Assembly (NCBI GenBank): GCA_003142915.1
Contig: PLNZ01000126.1
Coordinates: 2,582 to 9,017, forward strand
DNA length: 6,436 nt
Source of the DNA: Ignavibacteriales bacterium
GTDB lineage: Bacteria; Bacteroidota; Ignavibacteria; Ignavibacteriales; Ignavibacteriaceae
Reading direction: 5' to 3'
In this document: piece by piece, positions 1-5,926 of the stretch
Position numbering within the stretch: the stretch's first letter is position 1
How the letters are laid out: each line of letters opens with the position of its first letter
Program-made: the position numbers and the translations under genes
Notes under the pieces: generated by a model
Told to the model about the DNA's origin: nothing
What the model saw: only the letters and a program-made list of their open reading frames with translations
Databases searched by the model: none

Positions 1-875
1 AAAGTTATTTCAGATCGTTTACCACTTAATTGATATTCAATTTCGGTTAAATCGGATTTAATAATTTTTATCTCATCTTCCAATTGAGCCAGTTCTGAAT
101 CAATCTCAATTTTCTTCTTAAAATCGATCTCTTTTTTATCTTTTATTTCGGCTTTCTGTTTTATAAATAAAGCCATTTCTCTTTCGGCCAAATCAAGTTC
201 AAGTTCACGTAGTGTAGAAGATATCTTATTATACTTATCAGCTCTTTTCGCTTGGCGTTCCAGCGAGTTGACTTTCTTTTCAATTTCACTTACAATATCA
301 TTTACACGGGTTAAATCAGCTTTTACTTCATCTAACTTTCTTAAAGCAAGTCTTCTGCGAAGTTTATATTTGTTTACACCGGCGGCTTCTTCAAACATAT
401 TGCGGCGTTCATCTGCTTTACTGCTTAAAATATTTTCTATCATCTTAAGTTCTATTACAGAATAAGCATTTGTCCCCATGCCCGTATCCATAAAAAGATT
501 TGTTATATCTTTCAGACGGCAGACATTCTTATTAAGAAGATACTCGCTTTCACCGGATCTAAAAATTCTTCTTGCTATAGCAACTTCTGAATACTCGGTC
601 GGCAGTGCTCCCTTATTATTTTGTACGGTAAGTGAGACTTCCGCCATACCCATTGGCTTCCTATTAGTAGTGCCGTTAAAGATAACATTCTCCATCTTAT
701 CGCTTCTCAAAGTACTGCTTTTCTGTTCGCCAAGACACCAGCGAATAGCATCTACAATATTTGTCTTACCGCAGCCGTTTGGTCCAACTATAGAGGTAAC
801 ACCCGGATTAAAATTCACTTCCGTTTTTAAAGCAAAAGACTTGAATCCTAATATTTCGAGTTTCGATAAATACAA
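1..875 (-). CDS. smc: Chromosome segregation protein SMC, N-terminal part (runs off left edge)
   Basis: SMC is the ATPase subunit of the condensin-like complex (with ScpA/ScpB) that compacts and segregates the chromosome. The 291 visible codons begin LYLSKLEILGFKSFA (Leu read as initiator Met), the classic SMC start. The Walker A motif GPNGCGKTN is at residues 31-39, followed by DAIRWCLGEQ (42-51), RRIFRSGESEYLLN (102-115) and, around residues 150-175, the motif KADERRNMFEEAAGVNKYKLR. The rest is charged, heptad-like sequence entering the first coiled-coil arm. The start must be TTG at 873-875: an in-frame TAA directly precedes it, and the next ATG (codon 61) would remove the Walker A motif. 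The Q-loop position carries Leu143 (VIELKMIE) instead of the usual Gln. The ABC signature, Walker B, hinge and return coil lie outside the window. Identity is near certain. Confidence 0.97.
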   Translation of the reverse strand, partial: MYLSKLEILGFKSFALKTEVNFNPGVTSIVGPNGCGKTNIVDAIRWCLGEQKSSTLRSDKMENVIFNGTTNRKPMGMAEVSLTVQNNKGALPTEYSEVAIARRIFRSGESEYLLNKNVCRLKDITNLFMDTGMGTNAYSVIELKMIENILSSKADERRNMFEEAAGVNKYKLRRRLALRKLDEVKADLTRVNDIVSEIEKKVNSLERQAKRADKYNKISSTLRELELDLAEREMALFIKQKAEIKDKKEIDFKKKIEIDSELAQLEDEIKIIKSDLTEIEYQLSGKRSEIT

Positions 876-882
876 TTATTTA

Positions 883-3480
883 TTACCTAAATAGATTATA
901 TTGTTTAATTGTAAGTTGGAGATAATCTACAACTGAATTTTTTATCTGGTAGTATAGCAGTATTCCTCCAAGGATAACTAAAATGAAAATAATACTATAG
1001 AAATATACACTGCCGGGATTTACATCAAAAATAACATATATCCCCTTCATTAATCTATAAAATACCCAGATTGCGAACGCCGACAAGCCTATATAAATAT
1101 ATAAGTTGACAATATCTGCACTTAATAAGCGATAAAGAACTATTCCGGCGGGGATAAGAAGAATAAACGGAAGCAATGACCATATAACCGAAAAATAAAC
1201 ACTGGAATAAAAAACTCTGTTTCTTACGAAGAAGGAAGCTGTTTTAACAATTAAAGTAATAACACATATTGCAACTAAACAGAAAGCAGTGAACAAAATT
1301 AATGCCCCGGCAGGATGCCATGCCAAATAACTAACATCTTTTATAATTTTTGTACTGCCGAACGATAAAAGAAGTTTTTCGAAGACCACGCTTTCTTTAA
1401 AATAAAACAATAAATTACATATTATAAGAGAAGTAACTGCCGATACTATTAATGCCAGTACAGTAGTGTGATAACCTGACATAATTCTTTGATCACGTAC
1501 ATCGGAAAAAAAATTGTATGGCCTTAATAAGGCTCTTGAAGAATCTTCCCTAAATTTTCTACCTGAATTGACCAGGATACCAATACCTAATGCCAGCAAC
1601 AGACCGTATAAAATAAACACTATAGGAGCATCGTCTTTCTTACTGCCGATAGGAATTGTTACTTTTTCCGTGTTATGAAAAAGTGAGTAAATTACTTTAA
1701 ATCCTAATCTGTCTGTTCCTCTTTCCTCATTACAAATACCAATCTGGTAAACATTATCTTTATTATAACCTGCAGAAAGAGAAGCGTAATCTCCACGATA
1801 ATCAAACATAGTATTAATAAAATAACCGGCTAATGGATTATTTCCGGCAAACTCAATTAAATCCTCAAAAAATTTTGCCTGGGCTTCAAATGAATGATCA
1901 TTTACATAGCCATTGGTATTTCCAATGTTCACAATATAAGTAGCGCCGCTTATAAAAACTTTACCTGTGCCTAAATTACTTTGCAACTGTTTCAACTTAT
2001 CGGAAAAAGAATTTACCGGGCTATTAAATATTTCTACTCCATATAAATCAACATTGTCGATTGGTGAAATATTAAATCCGTTAAATGAGGCGTAAACCAG
2101 CTTATTAGTATTAGATTTAATTATTCCGGCAAGATTTTTAATTAAAGATATATGAGCATCCGATTTTGTTAAATAAGAATCGCCTAAACCAATAGCTCCT
2201 ACTGCCGAATATCTTTGATAAGCAGTAATAAAATTGAAAAGATAATTCCTGCATCTATTAATAAAATTTTGATCTTGCGCTAATTGTTCCGGTATTGAAA
2301 CCAAAGGCAATTCAATAAAAGCAACCAAACCGTATTTTTCACATAGACTTAAATAATAAGGATTTGGAATAGATTTAGAAAATTTTACGCAATTAAATCC
2401 TAATTCTTTAATCATTCTAATGTCTTTTTCCATCAGATCGTAGCCTAACATATTACCATATTCCGGGGAAGATGGTACATAAGTAACGCCGTTTAGCGTA
2501 AATGGTTGTCCGTTAAGAAATATAAAATTAGTACCGGATTTTAAAGAAAATATTGCAAGTGAACGCTTTGTCCTGTCTATTAACATACCTCCATTCCATA
2601 ACTCAAAATACACCGTATATGACTGTGGGCTGGAAGGAGACCAAAGAGTAGGTGAAATTAAATCTATTGTCTGGAATATATCTCTTTCTCTATTAGGAAT
2701 TAACTGGAATGAATAATCGGCAGTGGATGTAACAGAACCTCCATTAGGCGAAATAAATTTTACTCTTAAAACAAATTGGTTTTGTGAAGCCAGCGTATCT
2801 GAAGATTTTGAAAATTCGTTATTATATATTTTGGAAAAAATGCTGACTCTTGATCTATTAGTGCCGGATTCATAATTGGATAACAAATTAAGGTCGGAAA
2901 TAGAAACATTTGGTAGAAGCTGTATATAAACATCTCTTATAATTCCGCCAAAATTCTGCGGGAATAAAAATCTTTGCTTTAATGGAATTGTTTCTCCCGA
3001 ATCTAACCTATAATATAACCTTACCGAAAGGACATTTCTCCCATCTGATCTTAAAATATCTTTTGGAAGGTCAAATTGGAAAGGAACTTCTCCGCCGGAA
3101 TGTCTGAATATAATCACACCGTTCATCGATATATCTGCCGTGTAATTTAAACCAAGAAATACCAGTTTCATTTTATGATTTTGTATATCGCTTTTTGATA
3201 AATTAAAATATTTATCGAAAATCAGTTCTCCATCACCCTGAAAAATTGAAGGTATTGAGACTGAAACCTTTTCATCCTCCTTTGAATTTGGAGAATAAAC
3301 TTCCCAGGTTCCGTCTAAGGGAATAATTGATCTGGTAGAACCAATATCAAAAAATGAAGAATCAGAACTTTTTATCTGATAATCCGGTAACTCCTTAAAA
3401 ATTATTTGTCCTGAACTGGATTTAGCTAAGAAACTTATTAATAAAAGAATAGTAAAGAAGATATTTTTGGGTAAGCCCAT
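883..3480 (-). CDS. GH2-like exported protein with a C-terminal six-helix membrane domain; catalytic glutamates absent
   Basis: 865 residues. A Sec signal peptide spans about 1-24 (KN, hydrophobic core IFFTILLLISFLA, then SSSG). Residues 47-190 are a GH2 N-terminal jelly roll (LDGTWEVY; ADISMNGVIIFRHSGG; GGIIRDVY at 178-185). About 193-312 is the Ig-like domain, and 313-600 the TIM-barrel domain (FLNGQPFTLNGVTYVP; YYLSLCEKYGL; GYFINTMFDYRGDY). The family acid/base motif (S/T)LGNE reads GLGDS (431-435), and the strand-7 nucleophile motif reads ISGATY (510-515), so both Glu residues seem lost. Hydrophobic helices follow at about 619-637, 673-693, 722-745, 758-783, 790-808 and 824-844. Basic loops at 641-665, 746-755 and 809-812 fit the cytoplasmic side, which puts the GH2 part in the periplasm. 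The membrane part vaguely recalls Yip1-type domains. ATG 3480 is the first usable start after an in-frame TAA 21 nt upstream. Carbohydrate binding or sensing is inference; the family call is firm, the function unknown. Confidence 0.88.
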   Translation of the reverse strand: MGLPKNIFFTILLLISFLAKSSSGQIIFKELPDYQIKSSDSSFFDIGSTRSIIPLDGTWEVYSPNSKEDEKVSVSIPSIFQGDGELIFDKYFNLSKSDIQNHKMKLVFLGLNYTADISMNGVIIFRHSGGEVPFQFDLPKDILRSDGRNVLSVRLYYRLDSGETIPLKQRFLFPQNFGGIIRDVYIQLLPNVSISDLNLLSNYESGTNRSRVSIFSKIYNNEFSKSSDTLASQNQFVLRVKFISPNGGSVTSTADYSFQLIPNRERDIFQTIDLISPTLWSPSSPQSYTVYFELWNGGMLIDRTKRSLAIFSLKSGTNFIFLNGQPFTLNGVTYVPSSPEYGNMLGYDLMEKDIRMIKELGFNCVKFSKSIPNPYYLSLCEKYGLVAFIELPLVSIPEQLAQDQNFINRCRNYLFNFITAYQRYSAVGAIGLGDSYLTKSDAHISLIKNLAGIIKSNTNKLVYASFNGFNISPIDNVDLYGVEIFNSPVNSFSDKLKQLQSNLGTGKVFISGATYIVNIGNTNGYVNDHSFEAQAKFFEDLIEFAGNNPLAGYFINTMFDYRGDYASLSAGYNKDNVYQIGICNEERGTDRLGFKVIYSLFHNTEKVTIPIGSKKDDAPIVFILYGLLLALGIGILVNSGRKFREDSSRALLRPYNFFSDVRDQRIMSGYHTTVLALIVSAVTSLIICNLLFYFKESVVFEKLLLSFGSTKIIKDVSYLAWHPAGALILFTAFCLVAICVITLIVKTASFFVRNRVFYSSVYFSVIWSLLPFILLIPAGIVLYRLLSADIVNLYIYIGLSAFAIWVFYRLMKGIYVIFDVNPGSVYFYSIIFILVILGGILLYYQIKNSVVDYLQLTIKQYNLFR
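885..888 (-). promoter_or_regulatory. Shine-Dalgarno-like site for smc inside the end of the upstream gene
   Basis: On the minus strand the sequence AGGT overlaps the last Arg codon and the stop codon of the preceding gene, and ends about 9-10 nt before the TTG start of smc at 875. With only 7 nt between the stop and the TTG, ribosomes finishing the upstream gene could reinitiate here. The match is short, so its strength is uncertain. Confidence 0.4.
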
Positions 3481-3518
3481 CCGTGAAATGCGTCCTATTT
3501 ATGAAAATTAATCCAACA

Positions 3519-3547
3519 AATATAGTAAAGAAAGGGAGGGAAATCAA
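3519..3547 (-). promoter_or_regulatory. Probable sigma70-type promoter of the GH2-like/smc pair
   Basis: On the minus strand there is a -35 box TTGATT (3547-3542), a spacer of exactly 17 nt, and a -10 box TATATT (3524-3519), matching the consensus at 4/6 and 5/6 positions. Transcription would start near 3512, giving a leader of about 30 nt before the ATG at 3480. The spacer is a homopyrimidine-rich run on this strand. No -35/-10 pair of similar quality is visible between this gene and smc, so smc probably depends on this promoter or on readthrough from tpiA. Confidence 0.45.
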
Positions 3548-3557
3548 TGTTGTGTTT

Positions 3558-3593
3558 AGGGCGGCTTTTACTAAAACAATAATCGGCCGCCCT
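3558..3593 (-). terminator. GC-rich hairpin downstream of tpiA, possible terminator without a U-tract
   Basis: A perfect 8-bp inverted repeat, AGGGCGGC (3558-3565) and GCCGCCCT (3586-3593), encloses a 20-nt loop. The loop contains a second short stem, TTTT/AAAA (3566-3569 with 3573-3576), that stacks directly on one arm. It lies 25 nt beyond the tpiA stop codon and just before the next promoter, the expected place for a terminator or attenuator. Neither strand has a clear run of T after the stem, so intrinsic termination is uncertain. An mRNA 3'-end stabiliser is an alternative. Confidence 0.4.
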
Positions 3594-3618
3594 GCTTAAT
3601 TGATTTTATTATAACAAC

Positions 3619-4374
3619 TTATGCGGCTTTTATAATTTCAATAAATGATTCTGATTTTAAACAGGCGCCTCCGACTAATGCGCCATCTATATCCTTTTGA
3701 GACAATAACTCTTTTGCATTATCTGGTTTAACACTTCCACCATATTGAATTACTAACTCCTCAGCTATTTCATTTGAATACAATGACTTAACTAATCCGC
3801 GGATAAAAGCATGAACATCTTCTGCTTGTTGAGGAGATGCCGTTTTACCAGTACCAATTGCCCAAACAGGTTCATAAGCAATAATTATTTTTTGCATTTC
3901 GGCAGAAGATATATTTTTCAGCCCTTCGGTAATCTGTCTTTTAATAATATCATTGGTTACTTCGCTTTCTCTTTCCTGCAAAGATTCACCAACACAGAAA
4001 ATAGGTAGTAAATTACTTTGCAATGCCTTTTTGATTTTTTTATTAATAACTTGGTCGGTCTCGCCGAAAATAGTTCTTCTTTCCGAATGACCTAAAATAA
4101 CATATTCACATCCCGTATTCTTTAGCATTGAAGCAGAGATTTCTCCCGTAAATGCACCGTTTTCTTCAAAGTACATATTTTGTGCGCCCAGTTTTATAAT
4201 AGATTTTTTTAAAAGCGAATTTGCTTCGCTTAAAGATGTAAATGGAGGACAAACAATAACATCACAATTCACTTTTTCATTACTTAAACCGCTGATTAAT
4301 TTAGATATTAAGTTTTGTGATTCAGATAGATCATTATTCATTTTCCAGTTGCCGGCAATAACTTTTTTACGCAT
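3619..4374 (-). CDS. tpiA: Triosephosphate isomerase
   Basis: Cytoplasmic enzyme that interconverts dihydroxyacetone phosphate and glyceraldehyde 3-phosphate in glycolysis and gluconeogenesis. The 251-residue protein has normal family length and is complete. It starts MRKKVIAGNWKMN with the substrate-binding Asn9 and Lys11. The electrophile His96 lies in YVILGHSERR (91-100), and the catalytic base Glu168 in the signature AYEPVWAIGTG (166-176), which leads into the mobile loop 6. The phosphate-binding elements YGGSVKP (211-217) and GALVGGACL (231-239) are present. The ATG at 4374 is supported by a purine-rich AGAGGA a few bases upstream. The gene is divergent from the transporter gene at 4655 and is followed 138 nt later by the GH2-like gene on the same strand, with a hairpin and a separate promoter in between. 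No feature departs from the family. Confidence 0.99.
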   Translation of the reverse strand: MRKKVIAGNWKMNNDLSESQNLISKLISGLSNEKVNCDVIVCPPFTSLSEANSLLKKSIIKLGAQNMYFEENGAFTGEISASMLKNTGCEYVILGHSERRTIFGETDQVINKKIKKALQSNLLPIFCVGESLQERESEVTNDIIKRQITEGLKNISSAEMQKIIIAYEPVWAIGTGKTASPQQAEDVHAFIRGLVKSLYSNEIAEELVIQYGGSVKPDNAKELLSQKDIDGALVGGACLKSESFIEIIKAA

Positions 4375-4424
4375 TTTTTCCTCTTCGTTTTTTTAATTAA
4401 AGTAGTTCTATTTTTATATATTTA

Positions 4425-4453
4425 AACTTACTAAAGAAGAGTTTCTACATCAA
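4425..4453 (-). promoter_or_regulatory. Weak candidate promoter for tpiA
   Basis: On the minus strand TTGATG (4453-4448) and TAAGTT (4430-4425) are separated by 17 nt, and would give a leader of about 40-45 nt before the tpiA ATG. The -35 matches consensus at four positions, the -10 at only three. TAAGTTTA also resembles the TAnnTTTG -7 element known from Bacteroidota. The region is so AT-rich that chance matches are likely, so this is only the best-placed candidate. Confidence 0.22.
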
Positions 4454-4467
4454 TTTTTCTTACTAAA
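4427..4467. repeat. Pair of 9-bp direct repeats, 32 bp apart, in the tpiA upstream region
   Basis: CTTACTAAA occurs at 4427-4435 and again at 4459-4467 (TTTAGTAAG when read toward tpiA). The period of 32 bp is close to three helical turns, so both copies would face the same side of the DNA, and they flank or overlap the weak tpiA promoter candidate. They could be operator half-sites or chance in AT-rich DNA. Confidence 0.3.
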
Positions 4468-4479
4468 AAGAAATAATTT

Positions 4480-4586
4480 ATTTTGAGTACTTCTAAAAAC
4501 TATTGAATTTGACATTCAGAAAGCCAAAGATCTTCGGATAACGGGTTTTGTCGGCATTATAAAGAGTTTTTGGAAGTGCCATTTTG
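4480..4586. mobile_element. MITE-like insertion: 95-bp core with terminal inverted repeats and 6-bp target duplication
   Basis: The core is 4486-4580. The left end AGTACTTCTAAAAACT (4486-4501) and the right end AGTTTTTGGAAGTGCC (4565-4580) are inverted copies matching at 13 of 16 positions, and all three differences are transitions. The hexamer ATTTTG directly abuts both outer ends (4480-4485 and 4581-4586), as a target-site duplication would. The interior is locally richer in GC than its surroundings, carries a small TGAAT/ATTCA hairpin (4504-4518), and has no room for a transposase, so the element would need one supplied in trans. I do not assign an IS family. It sits between the divergent tpiA and transporter genes and may have altered their promoters. 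AT-richness makes the hexamer alone weak evidence; the exact abutment of both features is what supports the call. Confidence 0.55.
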
Positions 4587-4637
4587 TAAAAAATTAATCG
4601 TTAGCAAACGTATAAGTAGAAAATTTTACTGATTTTA

Positions 4638-4643
4638 TATAAT
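4638..4643 (+). promoter_or_regulatory. Consensus -10 box just before the transporter gene
   Basis: TATAAT lies 12-17 nt before the TTG at 4655. I see no acceptable -35 box 16-18 nt upstream and no extended -10 TG. If used, transcription would start near 4650, leaving almost no leader before TTG 4655 but a short leader before the alternative TTG at 4667. A random match in AT-rich DNA is quite possible. Confidence 0.25.
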
Positions 4644-4654
4644 AGAGCTATTAA

Positions 4655-5830
4655 TTGGAAGCAAAATTGATTTTTAAAAAAATCCCCAAACAGGTTATAA
4701 TACTTGGATTAATCAGTCTTTTTACAGATATAGCAAGTGAAATGCTATATCCTGTTACTCCCATTTTTTTAACAGCGGTTCTTGGTGCATCCATGGCAGT
4801 AGTGGGAATTATTGAAGGGATTGCGGAATTTACCGCAGGGCTGTTAAAAGGATATTTTGGAAAAGTTTCTGATAAATTAGGTAAACGGTCTATCTTTATA
4901 ACAATAGGATATTCCCTATCCGCTTTGGTTAAACCGTTGCCGGGAATTTTCCCGTTTATTACTACTGTAGTTTTTTCCCGGGTTTCAGACCGCATCGGAA
5001 AGGGTATTAGAACAGCCCCAAGAGATGCACTACTTGCTAGTTATGCCGCCGAAAATACTGGCGCTATATTTGGCTTTCACAGAGGAATGGATACTTTGGG
5101 TGCGGCTATTGGTCCAATTTGTGCCTTGATTCTATTACATTTTTATCCGAATAATTTTGCGCTAATATTTCTTGTCGCTTTTATACCTTCAATGATTGCA
5201 ATAACATTTACATTCATAGTAAGAGACAAAAAGGTTTTAGTTGCACAAAAAAAACAATATTACTATTCGGTTCTTTGGAAAAGCTCATCTTTTCAATTCA
5301 AGGTACTAATATTTCTCATCACAATTTTTTCATTGGTAAATAGCAGCGATGTCTTTCTGATTTTAAAATCACGGAGCGTCTTACATTCAAGCACACTGGC
5401 AATATTGGGTTATATCATCTATAATTTTGTTTATGCTTTCACTTCATACCCGCTGGGAAAATTATCAGATAGGCTTAGCAAAAAAAGCGTTTTCGTTTTA
5501 GGCTTATTAATTTTTTCTGTAGTTTATTTTGGCTTTGCTTTAACCACTAATTTAAATTTTGTTTGGGGACTCTTTGTGCTGTATGGAATCTTCGCTGCTT
5601 CCACAGAAGGTGTTGCAAAAGCTTGGGTTTCAGACTTGATACCCGATCAAAACAGGGGAACTGCAATAGGGCTTATGACTATGCTTTCCAGCTTCGCAAT
5701 GATGCTCGGTTCTTTCCTAACCGGGCTATTATGGGATAAGTTTGGCTCTACGTTGCCTTTTCTTATATCATCTTGTATAAGCGCGGCAACAGCATTAGCC
5801 TTTTTATTCATAAAAGTAAATAAAAAATAA
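4655..5830 (+). CDS. Major facilitator superfamily (MFS) transporter, substrate unknown
   Basis: Inner-membrane secondary transporter of 391 residues with about 12 hydrophobic helices in two six-helix halves, the usual MFS length. The N-terminal half has SLFTDIASEMLYPVTPIFL (21-39), GIIEGIAE (51-58), the MFS motif A GYFGKVSDKLGKR (66-78) between helices 2 and 3, and the subgroup motif SRVSDRIGKGIRTAPRDALLA (108-128) followed by FGFHRGMDTLGAAIGP (139-154). A second motif A, PLGKLSDRLSKKS (266-278), marks the C-terminal half. These motifs belong to a widespread bacterial/archaeal MFS subgroup usually annotated only as 'MFS transporter'; efflux is plausible but not shown. TAA directly precedes TTG 4655 in frame. 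A second TTG at 4667 (codon 5) has GGAAG 5 nt upstream and may be the real start, giving 387 residues. The gene stands alone, divergent from tpiA and convergent with the next gene. Confidence 0.93.
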   Translation: MEAKLIFKKIPKQVIILGLISLFTDIASEMLYPVTPIFLTAVLGASMAVVGIIEGIAEFTAGLLKGYFGKVSDKLGKRSIFITIGYSLSALVKPLPGIFPFITTVVFSRVSDRIGKGIRTAPRDALLASYAAENTGAIFGFHRGMDTLGAAIGPICALILLHFYPNNFALIFLVAFIPSMIAITFTFIVRDKKVLVAQKKQYYYSVLWKSSSFQFKVLIFLITIFSLVNSSDVFLILKSRSVLHSSTLAILGYIIYNFVYAFTSYPLGKLSDRLSKKSVFVLGLLIFSVVYFGFALTTNLNFVWGLFVLYGIFAASTEGVAKAWVSDLIPDQNRGTAIGLMTMLSSFAMMLGSFLTGLLWDKFGSTLPFLISSCISAATALAFLFIKVNKK

Positions 5831-5926
5831 TTTGATTGTGCCTGTGATATTATTAATTCTTGCTATAATATATCGCCGGGTAAAAGATACCCTAAATAAC
5901 AGACGACGTTCCAATTATGCATTAAA

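Noticed and set aside
478..894. Open frame of 138 codons on the plus strand
   Set aside because: It is antisense to the smc N-terminus, which encodes unmistakable Walker A and SMC motifs; the plus-strand translation shows no domain. The same applies to a shorter frame at 268-465.
883..3480. Annotation as an active beta-galactosidase or beta-glucuronidase
   Set aside because: The fold matches GH2, but both expected catalytic glutamates are replaced in the aligned motifs, so an enzyme name would mislead.
4509..4514. Perfect TTGACA (-35 consensus) on the plus strand
   Set aside because: No -10 box lies 16-18 nt downstream (the bases there read CTTCGG), and the hexamer falls inside the small TGAAT/ATTCA hairpin of the MITE-like core.
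4651..4995. Open frame of 114 codons on the minus strand
   Set aside because: It lies antisense within the transporter gene, whose MFS motifs are clear; its product has no recognisable features.
5847..5871. AT-only inverted repeat ATATTAT/ATAATAT between the convergent genes
   Set aside because: Seven A-T pairs with an 11-nt loop make a weak stem with no GC core, so it is not a credible terminator in AT-rich DNA.
5878..5892. GGGTA/TACCC hairpin in the convergent gap
   Set aside because: The stem is only 5 bp and no T-run follows it on either strand; too weak to annotate as a terminator.
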